Positions 35,660-45,364 of a stretch of 64,000 nt of DNA are shown here, piece by piece. Each line of letters begins with the position of its first letter. The first letter of the stretch is position 1. Location of the stretch: positions 1 to 64,000 of the forward strand of contig NZ_QJVB01000003.1 of the NCBI RefSeq assembly GCF_003397705.1, given 5' to 3'. Position numbers and translations under genes: made by a program. The notes under the pieces were generated by a model, which saw only the letters and a list, made by a program, of their open reading frames with translations, ran no database searches and was not told the origin of the DNA. This DNA comes from Gardnerella swidsinskii (GTDB lineage: Bacteria > Actinomycetota > Actinomycetes > Actinomycetales > Bifidobacteriaceae).

Positions 35660-37444
35660 TTATTCGCCGTCAGCATCAGTTTCGTCGGAATTGCCGGATT
35701 CGTTGCCAGCTTCGCTACCGGATTCGTCGCCAGTTTCGTCGCCAGTTTCGTTACCGGTTTCGTTACCGGTTTCGTTACCGGTTTTGCTGTTTTGCTTCTT
35801 TTGGCGTGCATCCTCTTCCAAAAGCTTGCTAAGTTCAGCATCCCAATCATTTGTGCCTAAATCGTCTTCTGTTAATTTTTCAAAAGATTTTTCGATAGGC
35901 TTATTTTCGATAGCGTTATCAGTATTTTTGTTACTTTCGTAACTGTCTGCACTTTCGTGACTTTCGCTAGTTTCGCTAGTTTTTTCAGTTGCTTCGCTAG
36001 TTTGGTTAGACTGAGTTTCTATTGCATTTTTTGCAGCAGTTTTCGTTGCATCCTCCGCATCGATTTCTTTCGTAACTTCGTCACCTGCGTTACCAGCTTT
36101 ACTTTCATTACCAGCATCCTTCGTAACTTCGCTAGCTTCCGGCAAAGTTGGCAACAAATCTGGATGACTCCACAAGCTATCTCGCTCTTCAATACCGCGC
36201 TCGCGAGTCAACTTTTCCCACAATTGCGATGCCTCGCGCATACGGCGAGGGCGCAAATGCAAACCAAGTAACGATTCAAACGTCACTTCTGCAGGTCCTC
36301 CTGCAGCTCGTTCGCGACGCATCATCTCTCGCAACTGCTCAATGTGCACAATATGAGCCATTCCAGACTGCCATGTAACACAATCAACCCAACCTTCAAC
36401 AAGTGCAAGCAAAGTTTCCAAACTGTGCAAAGCTTGACGCTGCTCCTCAGAATCATTGCTGCCAATATTTTGCAAATTAACAGCTCCTGAAATTGCTTCC
36501 GGATTCATTGTTTCCACGTCGCGAAGCTGTTCTTCCATAGCCTCTAAATCAATGCTTATTCCGTTTGCGTACTTAATAATCAGCGCTTCAAATCGTGGCA
36601 TAAGCCATGGCACGGATGCAAATAATCTTGCGTGTGCAGCTTCTCGCAAAGCCAAATAATTCATGACTTCTGTAATATCCAACTCCCACACTTTTGCATA
36701 CTCAATGCAGTTGTATGGAATTAATCCGCCTGCAGGATTTTGCAACAGCGCAAGACCTTGATCAAAACTACCGTGTACTTCGTGTGAAAGTGCTCCAGCT
36801 GCTTGACCCAGTTGCATAGCAAACGAAGTGTTTCCAAGCAGTTTCATGAGTTGCGCTGGATTATTCATTCCTTCAGGCAGCGGAATCGGCACAACTCCTG
36901 CAAATAATCCTTTTACTTCAGCATCATCCACATCTCGGAATCGCTCTTCAATAACAGAAGTGAGTGCTTCATTTACTGATTTTGCAACAGGATTAGCGAA
37001 TTTAACCCAAGCTTCAAGCGTTTTTTCTACCCAATCAGCTCTAGACAATACTTCTGGCGTTCCAGGAGCAGGATTGAAATTGCACGTTATATCTAGCCAT
37101 AAGTTCGCTTGGCTTAAAGCTCTTCGTGTGGCATCTGCTACGTCTGCATTTACATTTCCTTGATCGCCATTAGCGTGCTGTAAAGCAATAGATTGCGCTA
37201 ACTTGCGATTAATTGGCCCTTCTTCAAGTGTTGCTTCCATTTCGTACGGATTATTAAGACCGCCTGCACTAAAAGCTTGCATCATTCCGCGAACTTCGTC
37301 TGGTTTAGGAAGCTTATCTGGATTCTGATTTAAGAGTTGTTCGCGTAGCTCAAACGGAAGCTGATCAAGTTGTTTCCATGCTTCTTCTCCTTGTATTGGC
37401 CCAAAGCATTCAATGAGCCATTGGTGAATTGCATCGTCATTCAT
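35660..37444 (-). CDS. Zinc-metalloprotease-like putative hydrolase (DUF2342 relative) with an acidic repeat tail
   Basis: 594 aa. The core region SFDQGLALLQNPAGG, IPYNCIEYAKVW and YLALREAAHARLFASVPWL matches the actinobacterial F420-associated or zinc metalloprotease-like family. The HEXXH position reads REAAH, as in the putative-hydrolase branch of the family, so classical zinc protease activity is doubtful. Residues 420-594 are acidic and low-complexity, ending in GNET/GDET repeats. No signal peptide. Function unknown. It is divergent from the Lon-like gene. Confidence 0.75.
   Translation of the reverse strand: MNDDAIHQWLIECFGPIQGEEAWKQLDQLPFELREQLLNQNPDKLPKPDEVRGMMQAFSAGGLNNPYEMEATLEEGPINRKLAQSIALQHANGDQGNVNADVADATRRALSQANLWLDITCNFNPAPGTPEVLSRADWVEKTLEAWVKFANPVAKSVNEALTSVIEERFRDVDDAEVKGLFAGVVPIPLPEGMNNPAQLMKLLGNTSFAMQLGQAAGALSHEVHGSFDQGLALLQNPAGGLIPYNCIEYAKVWELDITEVMNYLALREAAHARLFASVPWLMPRFEALIIKYANGISIDLEAMEEQLRDVETMNPEAISGAVNLQNIGSNDSEEQRQALHSLETLLALVEGWVDCVTWQSGMAHIVHIEQLREMMRRERAAGGPAEVTFESLLGLHLRPRRMREASQLWEKLTRERGIEERDSLWSHPDLLPTLPEASEVTKDAGNESKAGNAGDEVTKEIDAEDATKTAAKNAIETQSNQTSEATEKTSETSESHESADSYESNKNTDNAIENKPIEKSFEKLTEDDLGTNDWDAELSKLLEEDARQKKQNSKTGNETGNETGNETGDETGDESGSEAGNESGNSDETDADGE
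35699..35784. repeat. 12-bp tandem repeats inside the C-terminal coding region
   Basis: About seven degenerate 12-bp units of the type TTCGTTACCGGT, the last three nearly identical. On the minus strand they encode repeated GNET/GDET/GDES tetrapeptides. Copy number may vary between strains without a frameshift. Confidence 0.85.
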
Positions 37445-37704
37445 GAGCGTATCCTTCTCGTGCCACGTGTTGCATAATTTACAGTTTTTATTTTTATACG
37501 TTTCGTATCTGCACGTATTTGTACGTATTTTATAAGTATTTATACGTATTTTACACGTCTTTATATGCGAGTTTAGCGCATCTTCTTAATAAAAATATTT
37601 TTTAATACAAATATTCTACTCGATAATATGGTTTTATGTGCTATAACTTGCGTGCAAATATATTTTAAAGCAAAACTATATAGGGCTTGTGTCATGATAC
37701 AAGC
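37445..37704. other. Divergent intergenic region with ACGTATTT repeats
   Basis: Between 37490 and 37565 the word ACGTATTT or a close variant occurs several times (TTTGTACGTATTTTATAAG, TTTATACGTATTTTACACG). It probably holds promoters for both flanking genes; none could be fixed with confidence. Confidence 0.45.
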
Positions 37705-38592
37705 ATGTTTCGCTTTTCTACAGGTGCTAGTGTATTCCGTGCGTGTTTTAGATCCTTGCGCTCGCTGTCTCATGCTTTAGTTTTGTACATTACTTCGCAT
37801 TCTTTGCGATATTTTGCAGGATTCTTTACAGTAATTGTTGCGATTTTTGCGTTGTCGCTTCCAAGTGCATACGTCGTAGAAGAGCCTGGTCCAACGCAGG
37901 ATGTTTTAGGATCCCTATCAAATACTCCTGTGATTGATATGTCTGGTTCTCGAGTAAAAGAAAATCATGATACTGGTAAATTATTGTTAATTACCGTCAA
38001 TGTTTCTGGTGTTCCTGGATATGAGGTTTCAACATTTTATTCATTGATTTCGTGGATGGATCCTCATAAAAGTTTGTTGCCTCGTGAAGCTATTGTGCCA
38101 GTAGGGCAGAGTGCTGACGAGTATGAGAAGGAATCCACAAACGAGATGAATGATTCGCAAAGCCTTGCTCAAAATGTTGCGTTACAGTACGCGTCTAAGC
38201 ATCTTGGAATTAAAAAAGAAGATGTAAAAGTTCGTTTACATATTGAAGATATTGGTGGACCGTCTGCCGGAATGATGTACACTCTAGGAATTCTTGACAA
38301 GCTTACTCCTGAACAAGAAACTGGTGGTAAGACGATAGCCGGAACTGGAACTATTGAAAAATCGCAAAAAATTGGTGCAATTGGTGGTATTCGGTTAAAG
38401 ATGATTGCAGCTAAAAGAGATGGGGCTACTTGGTTCTTAGCGCCTTACGATAATTGCAATGAAGTTGTTGGGCATGTGCCACAAGGTTTGCGCGTTGTAA
38501 GTGTAAAAACATTGGATGATGCTTACAAAGCGTTAAAAGCTATTGGTTCTGGTCGTGGTGCAAATAAATTGCCAAGCTGCAATGTGAAATAA
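37705..38592 (+). CDS. Lon-like (S16) secreted or membrane serine protease without a PDZ domain
   Basis: 295 aa. There is one N-terminal membrane helix (FAGFFTVIVAIFALSLPSAYVV), then an extracellular domain. The S16 protease domain has catalytic Ser in EDIGGPSAGMMY and Lys in GGIRLKMIAAKRDGA. YlbL/SdrC-like relatives usually carry a PDZ domain between helix and protease; no such segment is seen here. The ATG at 37705 is preferred to the TTG at 37687. Substrate unknown. Confidence 0.85.
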   Translation: MFRFSTGASVFRACFRSLRSLSHALVLYITSHSLRYFAGFFTVIVAIFALSLPSAYVVEEPGPTQDVLGSLSNTPVIDMSGSRVKENHDTGKLLLITVNVSGVPGYEVSTFYSLISWMDPHKSLLPREAIVPVGQSADEYEKESTNEMNDSQSLAQNVALQYASKHLGIKKEDVKVRLHIEDIGGPSAGMMYTLGILDKLTPEQETGGKTIAGTGTIEKSQKIGAIGGIRLKMIAAKRDGATWFLAPYDNCNEVVGHVPQGLRVVSVKTLDDAYKALKAIGSGRGANKLPSCNVK

Positions 38593-38634
38593 AACAATAA
38601 ACCAAATAAAGCAGAAACCAAATAAAGAGCAGAA

Positions 38635-38710
<76 letters not shown>

Positions 38711-38727
38711 GTTTGCAACAAATTAAA

Positions 38728-38756
38728 AACATACATGATGGTGTGTACGAATGCAA
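38728..38756 (-). promoter_or_regulatory. Candidate promoter of tRNA-Val
   Basis: Reading the minus strand: TTGCAT (38756-38751), a 17-nt spacer and TATGTT (38733-38728), 17 nt before the tRNA. Confidence 0.5.
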
Positions 38757-38828
38757 CGTGTGGCGCGCGTCGTAACAATCGCGTACAGTATACTGAATAA
38801 GAACATGTGCTCAGGAGGTCGATATTCG

Positions 38829-40340
38829 ATGGCTCAGAAACCTGATACCGCTCGTAATGCTTCAGCAATGGAGCGTGTGGGTAAGCGTAAGTTAGGATAT
38901 AACGTCGCACAGGTGAATGCTTTTCTAGAGCGTGCTCACACTTTGTACGAAAGCGATGAAGCTCGACTTACGCAGAAAGATATTCAAGAGGTTTCTTTTG
39001 ACTTGGAGCGTAATGGTTACATTATTGGTCAAGTTGATGCTGCGTTATCGCGTTTGGAACGTGCGGTAGTAGATAAGTGCACTGAGCAAGAATTGGCGCA
39101 ATGCGGACGAGTTGCATGGAAAGCTCGTGTAGAAGCGCTTTATCGTAAACTTTTGCAACATGCTCAAAGAGATTATCGCGATCGTTTTGATCGTGGTTCT
39201 TCGCATCACCCGTCTTATGCGCGTAAACAAGTGGATATTATGGTCGATCAAGCATTAGATAAGATTGCTCTTATGCTTGGTCATGAGCTTGAGTGGGAAA
39301 CGGACAAAGAAACATTACAAGATATTGATTCTGCTTATGTTTCTAATGTGATTTTTACGCAAAAAAACGGTAAGCACGGTTATGATGAGCGTCAAGTTGA
39401 TTATTATTTAAACGCTTGTGTGCGTTTGCTTAGCAGCTTGGAATCTTTTGAGCGTGTAGAACAGTATGTTGATGCGGATAATAGTAGTTCCTCATACTCT
39501 CGAGCAGCATCTGAATCTTATTCTGCTCCTGCTTCTGTTCCTGCTTCTGTTCCTCCTTCTGTTATTCCTGTAACTAAAGCTGAAGAGCCTGCTAAATCTT
39601 CAGAATCTACGGAATCTTATAACCATTCTGAAGAGCCTGTTCCATCATTTGCTCCTTCAATAAAGCCTGCATCTGATTTCAGTGCTGCTTCTGCAGCTTC
39701 TTCCGCTTCTGCTACTGCACCTTCTGCTTCTTCAATATTCAAACCTGTTGAGGATGCTGTGGATGATGAAGACACTGCGGATAGATTGTCTAAGATTGCA
39801 CCTCGCTCAATACCTAGCGTGCCAAATCATGATAAACAAAGCATTTTTGCTCCTGTAGATTATGCTAATCAAGATTCTAATGATTCGTTTGAAGCGTTAA
39901 ATAAGTCTGAGCGCGCAATATTTACACCTCATGCTGCTGCAAGTAAGCCTTCTAATGTTCTTAACGATACTGATAGCAATGACGAGCTTTTGCAAAGCGC
40001 TACAGTAATGCGAAACTCTTCTGAATCTTCTGTGCTACCTCCTTCTTTCACTCCTGCAGCTCGTAATCGCAATAATTCATCTGCGCCTAAGCCTGTTGCG
40101 GCTCCTGCTCCTGATGAATCAATTCCATCATTTGCTCCTCAAGATTCTGCACAGCATTCCTCGCAGCATTCTTCGCTTAATATTCCGGAGTTGCATGTTT
40201 CTAATTTGCAGCCGAGTAAGCCATTGAGTTTAGATATTCCAGATTTGTCATTCCCAATTATTGGTCATATTGATGAATCTACTAATTTCGGTAGCTCTTC
40301 TCAAGGCGACGACGATTCGGAAAATAACGATCGTAATTAA
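38829..40340 (+). CDS. DivIVA-domain protein with a long Pro/Ser-rich tail
   Basis: 503 aa. Three DivIVA-like signatures occur in the first 215 residues: RKLGYNVAQVNAFLERAHTLY, then RNGYIIGQVDAALSRLE, then KHGYDERQVDYYLNACVRLL. The remaining 285 residues are Ser/Pro/Ala-rich and probably disordered, with recurring PSFAP and SIFKPV/SIFAPV motifs. GGAGG lies 10 nt before the ATG at 38829, which fixes the start. DivIVA-type proteins sense membrane curvature and organise polar growth or division; a cell-shape or division role is inferred. recO follows. Confidence 0.82.
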   Translation: MAQKPDTARNASAMERVGKRKLGYNVAQVNAFLERAHTLYESDEARLTQKDIQEVSFDLERNGYIIGQVDAALSRLERAVVDKCTEQELAQCGRVAWKARVEALYRKLLQHAQRDYRDRFDRGSSHHPSYARKQVDIMVDQALDKIALMLGHELEWETDKETLQDIDSAYVSNVIFTQKNGKHGYDERQVDYYLNACVRLLSSLESFERVEQYVDADNSSSSYSRAASESYSAPASVPASVPPSVIPVTKAEEPAKSSESTESYNHSEEPVPSFAPSIKPASDFSAASAASSASATAPSASSIFKPVEDAVDDEDTADRLSKIAPRSIPSVPNHDKQSIFAPVDYANQDSNDSFEALNKSERAIFTPHAAASKPSNVLNDTDSNDELLQSATVMRNSSESSVLPPSFTPAARNRNNSSAPKPVAAPAPDESIPSFAPQDSAQHSSQHSSLNIPELHVSNLQPSKPLSLDIPDLSFPIIGHIDESTNFGSSSQGDDDSENNDRN

Positions 40341-40371
40341 TCTAACTATTAAAAAAGATATAGTTTGATTT

Positions 40372-41118
40372 ATGCCATTGTATCGCGATGAAGCTGTTGT
40401 GCTTCGTACTTTTCCTTTAGGTGAAGCGGATAGGATTGTTGTGCTTCTTACTAAGCGGCATGGCAAAGTTCGTGCTGTTGCAAAGGGAGTTCGTAGGCTT
40501 AAATCACGTTTTGGTGGTCGTCTTGAGCCGCTTATGCGTGTTGATTTGCTTCTTGCACAAGGTAAATCTTTGGATGTAGTCTCGCAGGCTGTTTCTATTG
40601 CTGCTTATGCTGGTGAAATTTGTGCAGATTATACGTCCTATGAGTATGCAAACGTCATGCTTGAAGTTGTGGATTTGCTTGTTTCTAACGAATATACAGA
40701 TGAATACAGGCGTGAATATCAAGATACGCTAGGGCAGTATCGTCTACTTACTGCGGCTTTACTTTCATTGTCTAAGCATAAGCATTCTCCTGATGCTATT
40801 GGCATGTCGTATATATTGCGAGCATTGTCATTAGCTGGGTGGTCTCCGCGACTACAAGCTTGTGTTGTATGTGGGAAAAATGAAGATTTATGCTATTTTT
40901 CGCCTTGCGCAGGTGGAATGATGTGTGCAAGTGATCACACTCCAGATTCAATAGTTTGTGCTACTTCGACGCATTTGCAATTGTGTGCGCTTGCGCAAGG
41001 AAACTGGTCTGTTCTTGACGGAGTGTCGGTTGATTCTTCTACTATGCGATGCGTTCAGCAATGGGCTGAATATTATCTTGAGCGACCTATTCGTTCGATG
41101 GGGTTGTTACATTCGTAA
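40372..41118 (+). CDS. recO: DNA repair protein RecO
   Basis: 248 aa. An N-terminal OB-fold (YRDEAVVLRTFPLGEADRIVVLLT, GKVRAVAKGVRR) precedes a helical domain and a four-cysteine zinc site (CVVC...CAGGMMC). RecO loads RecA with RecF/RecR in gap repair. uppS begins 2 nt after its stop, so the two are co-transcribed, as in many actinobacteria. Confidence 0.95.
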   Translation: MPLYRDEAVVLRTFPLGEADRIVVLLTKRHGKVRAVAKGVRRLKSRFGGRLEPLMRVDLLLAQGKSLDVVSQAVSIAAYAGEICADYTSYEYANVMLEVVDLLVSNEYTDEYRREYQDTLGQYRLLTAALLSLSKHKHSPDAIGMSYILRALSLAGWSPRLQACVVCGKNEDLCYFSPCAGGMMCASDHTPDSIVCATSTHLQLCALAQGNWSVLDGVSVDSSTMRCVQQWAEYYLERPIRSMGLLHS

Positions 41119-41120
41119 GT

Positions 41121-41915
41121 ATGGCTTTTGAAAACGTGGATTATAAGTCGCTCGATATTCCAGCGGCTCCTTTTAGTGACCCTTCTCGCATACCAGATTT
41201 TCCTAAGGGCAAAGTGCCTCGTCATGTCGGTGTGATTATGGACGGAAACGGACGCTGGGCAAAAGAGCGCGGAATGATTCGAACCGAAGGTCACAAAGCT
41301 GCAGAACCGGTAGTTTTTGACGTTATTGCAGGAGCTATAGAAGCAGGAGTTCGTTACTTAAGCTTATACACTTTTTCTACCGAAAATTGGAAGCGATCTC
41401 CACAAGAAGTGCGCTTTTTAATGGGATTTTCTAGGGATATTATTCACCGCAGAGTTGCGCAAATGAACGAATGGGGAGTGCGCGTTCGTTGGGCAGGAAG
41501 GCGCCCTAGATTGTGGAAGTCTGTTATTGACGAGTTGGAAAAAGCGCAAGAAATCACCAAAAATAATAAAACTATTGACGTTGTTTTTTGCATAAATTAC
41601 GGCGGTCGTGCAGAAATTGCGGATGCTTGCGCGCAAATCGCGAAAGAAATTCAAAATGGCAAAATTAAAGGCGATCGTGTAAGTGAAAAAATGATTGCTG
41701 AGCACTTGTATAATCCGGATATTCCAGATTGCGATTTGGTGATTCGCACTTCCGGCGAGCAGCGCACTAGCAACTTTTTGCCTTGGCAAGCATCCTACGC
41801 GGAACTTGATTTTGTGCCGGAACTATTCCCGGATTACGGCCGCGAAGTGCTGTGGAGGTCGATTGACCGCTATGCGCATCGCGACCGCAGGTTTGGTGGC
41901 GTAAAAAACGCCTAG
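41121..41915 (+). CDS. uppS: Isoprenyl transferase (undecaprenyl or decaprenyl diphosphate synthase)
   Basis: 264 aa. It makes the polyprenyl carrier for cell-wall precursors. The catalytic Asp is in GVIMDGNGRWAKERG; TFSTENWKR, and RTSGEQRTSNFLPWQ near the C-terminus, are family signatures. The N-terminal 30 residues (SLDIPAAPF) are the usual actinobacterial extension. Coupled to recO. Confidence 0.95.
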   Translation: MAFENVDYKSLDIPAAPFSDPSRIPDFPKGKVPRHVGVIMDGNGRWAKERGMIRTEGHKAAEPVVFDVIAGAIEAGVRYLSLYTFSTENWKRSPQEVRFLMGFSRDIIHRRVAQMNEWGVRVRWAGRRPRLWKSVIDELEKAQEITKNNKTIDVVFCINYGGRAEIADACAQIAKEIQNGKIKGDRVSEKMIAEHLYNPDIPDCDLVIRTSGEQRTSNFLPWQASYAELDFVPELFPDYGREVLWRSIDRYAHRDRRFGGVKNA

Positions 41916-41932
41916 TATCTCACTAAGATTTG

Positions 41933-43165
41933 TTACTTTTCGCTAGTGAGCCAAGCGCAAGCTGCCACAACTGCAGCTTCTAATCCGCGATTAAGAGTGG
42001 GCTGCAAATCTGGGGCGAATGCCGGATTGTGATTTCCAGGAGCATTCTGCATATCCGCAAAACCACCTAAGCCCCAGTAAGCGTAAGGAGTTTTAAAAGC
42101 GTTCGCGACTATAGAAAAATCTTCCGAAGCAGAAGCGCGCGAAATATCTACAGAATCTTCTCCAAAGTATTCATCAAAAGCTTTACGCACGCGCAAAGAT
42201 GCATTCTGATCATTATTTGTAAGCGGATAGCAATCATAATACGTAAACTCTGGTTCTTTAGGACATCTTGCAAGCTCGCACTCTCCACGCACAATTCGTT
42301 CAATAGCATTGTGCACAAATTTTTGAGTATCTTCGCTATAAGTTCTTGTGTTAATTAAAAGCTCGGCATCATCAGGAATAATATTCGACTTACTTCCTGC
42401 ATTAAGCGCGCCAACTGTAACAATTGCGTAATCTTTAGCTGCAAGTTCGCGAGAAACAATCGTCTGCAATTTAAGCACAATTGACGAAGCAACAACCACC
42501 GGGTCAACGCTCAACTCAGGCATAGAACCATGCGAACCTTTACCAAAAATGTGCACGCGAATCGAAGCTGCAGTAGTTAAGAACGCGCCCGAACGAATAC
42601 CGACTGTTCCTGCAGGAATAGTGCCCAACACATGCTGACCAAGGTAAACGTCAGGCTTTGCAATCATGCTCATAATGCCATTTTTCACCAAGTCTTTTGC
42701 GCCTTGAGCTGTTTCTTCTCCAGGCTGAAAAACGCCAATATACGTTCCTTTCCAAGCATCTTTATGCTCATTAAAAGCCTTCAAGGCACCAAGTAGGCTG
42801 GAAATATGAAAATCGTGACCGCAAGCGTGTGAAACTCCAACCGTTTTGCCATTTTCGTCTTGCGCACTAACTGTTGAAGTGTAATCTTTTCCTGAATTTT
42901 CTTTAATTGGAAGCGCATCGATATCCGCTCTCATAGCAACAACAGGACCTTCGCCGTTTTTAATCTCTGCCACAACGCCTATTTTTCCAACTCGCTTTGT
43001 TTCAATCCCAGCTTCGCTAAGAATATCAATAATTGTTTGAGCTGTATGATCTTCTTTCATTGACAGTTCAGGATGTTGATGAAAGTATTTGTATTGTTTT
43101 TCTCGTTCTGCTTGGGTTTCATCTAAATCGGATAATATTTTCTGAACTGCCGTAAGTTGCAGCAT
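41933..43165 (-). CDS. M20-family amidohydrolase (hippurate hydrolase/aminoacylase-like)
   Basis: 410 aa. It carries HACGHDFH and the M20 metal-binding set: MRADIDALP, QPGEE, YLGQHV and ASASEDFS. The dimerisation domain has GKGSHGSMPE. It removes acyl groups from N-acyl amino acids or similar amides; the substrate is not fixed. GCAGGA lies before the ATG. It converges on uppS and is followed, in the same orientation upstream, by a thiamine-binding family gene. Confidence 0.9.
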   Translation of the reverse strand: MLQLTAVQKILSDLDETQAEREKQYKYFHQHPELSMKEDHTAQTIIDILSEAGIETKRVGKIGVVAEIKNGEGPVVAMRADIDALPIKENSGKDYTSTVSAQDENGKTVGVSHACGHDFHISSLLGALKAFNEHKDAWKGTYIGVFQPGEETAQGAKDLVKNGIMSMIAKPDVYLGQHVLGTIPAGTVGIRSGAFLTTAASIRVHIFGKGSHGSMPELSVDPVVVASSIVLKLQTIVSRELAAKDYAIVTVGALNAGSKSNIIPDDAELLINTRTYSEDTQKFVHNAIERIVRGECELARCPKEPEFTYYDCYPLTNNDQNASLRVRKAFDEYFGEDSVDISRASASEDFSIVANAFKTPYAYWGLGGFADMQNAPGNHNPAFAPDLQPTLNRGLEAAVVAACAWLTSEK

Positions 43166-43229
43166 AAATTCCTGCTTTCTTTTGTTTTATTATAACTTTT
43201 TTGAGTTTTGAGATTATTTGATTTTAGTT

Positions 43230-43595
43230 TTATTCTTCTTTATTTCGTTTGTCGAGAATCTTATCTACAAGCGCACTTTTTGCGTCAATTTGATTGCTAA
43301 AACCAGGGCGAATATCTAATTTTAGTATTACTCCAGTACGGTATCCTTTACTAACTAAAGTCATCGTAGCATCTTTCACAACGCGCATAACGTCATCAAA
43401 TTCGCCCTCAATATTCGTGAACATTGCGTTAGTTTCGTTCTTTAATCCAGAATCGCGAATTACTTGTACAGCATCCGCCACGTACTCGCTCAACTCGTCT
43501 CCGACTCCGCTTGGAGCAATGCACAACGCCGCGACCGTGTTAGTTCTGTGCTCGTTCGCGTGGTCGTTTGTATTCTCGTTATTATTTTCACTCAT
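43230..43595 (-). CDS. Thiamine-binding (MTH1187/YkoF-like, DUF77) family protein
   Basis: 121 aa. A ferredoxin-like single domain: ALCIAPSGVGDELSEYVADAV, NAMFTNIEGEFDDVM and RTGVILKLDIRPG match the family. The first 20 residues are an Asn/Glu/His-rich extension. Members bind thiamine or its pyrimidine part. It could act with the YkoE-type transporter component at 50496, though they are not adjacent. It is expressed divergently from glyS. Confidence 0.82.
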   Translation of the reverse strand: MSENNNENTNDHANEHRTNTVAALCIAPSGVGDELSEYVADAVQVIRDSGLKNETNAMFTNIEGEFDDVMRVVKDATMTLVSKGYRTGVILKLDIRPGFSNQIDAKSALVDKILDKRNKEE

Positions 43596-43698
43596 AGTAA
43601 CAATCCCTTTAAAATCGTAATCTTATGCAAATCTAGCAAAACAAGACAACGCCAAATAATGCGTCAACAAACTTATAAATTTGCATTACTTTAACAAT

Positions 43699-43728
43699 TT
43701 TACAAGCGTCACAGGGTTTTTCTATAAT
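43699..43728 (+). promoter_or_regulatory. Promoter of glyS
   Basis: TTTACA (43699-43704), an 18-nt spacer and TATAAT (43723-43728), 46 nt before the GTG start. Confidence 0.6.
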
Positions 43729-43774
43729 AGCAACGTTTTCACCCGAATTTTCTAGTTTTACGAAAAGGTGTATT

Positions 43775-45295
43775 GTGGCTGTTTCAAAGCTTGATGAAGT
43801 CGTCTCCTTGGCTAAGCGTCGAGGATTTGTGTTCCCAGCCGGCGAAATTTACGGTGGCACGCGTTCTGCGTGGGATTACGGCCCGCTCGGTGTTGCGTTA
43901 AAAGATAATATCAAGCGCGAATGGTGGCGCTACATGGTGACCACGCGTGGAGATGTTGTTGGAGTGGATACTTCCGTTATTCTGCCTTCACAGGTGTGGG
44001 TTGCTTCCGGTCACGTTTCCGTGTTTAACGATCCTTTGATTGAGTGCTTGAATTGCCATAAGCGTCATCGTGCAGATAAGTTGGAAGAGTCTTATGCTGA
44101 AAAGCATGGCGACAAGATGCCAGAAAATGGATTAAAAGACATTGCTTGCCCAGATTGTGGTACTCGCGGAAACTGGACTGAGCCACGTGACTTCAACATG
44201 ATGCTTCGCACTCATTTAGGACCGGTTGAAGACGAAAATAGCTTGCATTATTTGCGTCCAGAAACAGCTCAGGGCATTTTCGTTGATTTTAAGAACGTCA
44301 TGACTTCTGCTCGTCAAAAGCCGCCTTTTGGCATTGCGAATATTGGTAAGTCTTTCCGCAACGAAATTACGCCTGGAAACTTCATCTTCCGCACTCGCGA
44401 GTTTGAGCAGATGGAAATGGAATTTTTCGTAGAGCCTGGAACCGACGAAGCTTGGCACCAGTATTGGATTGACACTCGTGTGCGTTGGTATGTGGATTTG
44501 GGTGTTAAGCCAGAAAACTTGCGCATGTATGAGCATCCTAAGGAGAAGCTCAGCCACTATTCCAAGCGCACTGTCGATATTGAATACAAATTTGGCTTCC
44601 AAGGTTCGGATTGGGGAGAGCTTGAGGGTATTGCAAACCGTACTGACTACGATTTGTCTGCTCATGCTAAGCATTCCGGCGAGGATTTGAGCTACTTCAA
44701 CCAGGCTACTGGCGAAAAGTATGTGCCTTACGTTATTGAGCCTGCTGCTGGTCTTACGCGCTCGCTTATGGCATTTTTGGTTGATGCTTATGACGTGGAC
44801 GAAGCTCCAAACACTAAGGGCGGAGTTGACAAGCGCACTGTTCTTCGACTTGATCCTCGTTTGGCTCCTGTTAAAGCTGCAGTTTTGCCTTTGAGTAAGA
44901 AGCCAGAATTACAAGCTGTTGCTCAAGATTTGGCTGCAGATTTGCGTCAGCATGATTGGGTTATCGATTACGACGAAGCTGGTGCTATTGGTCGCCGCTA
45001 CCGTCGTGAGGACGAAATTGGTACTCCTTTGTGCGTAACAGTTGACTTCGATACTTTAGAAGATCATGCTGTTACAATTCGCGAGCGCGACACTATGCAA
45101 CAAGAGCGTGTTTCCTTGGACAAGGTTGCAGATTACGTCGCTAGCCGAATTAACGAAAAACGTGTTAAGTATCCGCAAGGCCCTGTTGAAATCGTTGGTA
45201 CTCGTGCAGCCGACGGTACTACGGATATTGCTAAAGAAGCTGGCGAAGACGAGTCTAAGCCTGTACAAATCGCTACTGCTGGCGGATTATACTAA
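43775..45295 (+). CDS. glyS: Glycyl-tRNA synthetase (dimeric class II type)
   Basis: 506 aa, GTG start with AAAAGG upstream. It charges tRNA-Gly. Motif 2/3-type segments [43 protein letters not shown] and [17 protein letters not shown] are present. Two Cys pairs (CLNC, CPDC) in the insert may bind zinc. The C-terminal anticodon domain is complete, followed by a short acidic tail. Confidence 0.97.
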   Translation: MAVSKLDEVVSLAKRRGFVFPAGEIYGGTRSAWDYGPLGVALKDNIKREWWRYMVTTRGDVVGVDTSVILPSQVWVASGHVSVFNDPLIECLNCHKRHRADKLEESYAEKHGDKMPENGLKDIACPDCGTRGNWTEPRDFNMMLRTHLGPVEDENSLHYLRPETAQGIFVDFKNVMTSARQKPPFGIANIGKSFRNEITPGNFIFRTREFEQMEMEFFVEPGTDEAWHQYWIDTRVRWYVDLGVKPENLRMYEHPKEKLSHYSKRTVDIEYKFGFQGSDWGELEGIANRTDYDLSAHAKHSGEDLSYFNQATGEKYVPYVIEPAAGLTRSLMAFLVDAYDVDEAPNTKGGVDKRTVLRLDPRLAPVKAAVLPLSKKPELQAVAQDLAADLRQHDWVIDYDEAGAIGRRYRREDEIGTPLCVTVDFDTLEDHAVTIRERDTMQQERVSLDKVADYVASRINEKRVKYPQGPVEIVGTRAADGTTDIAKEAGEDESKPVQIATAGGLY

Positions 45296-45364
45296 TACGC
45301 GTTTGAGTAGTGCTTAAGCATTAATAAGCAAAATTATTATTATAGTGAACGGAGTTAAAGCAAT

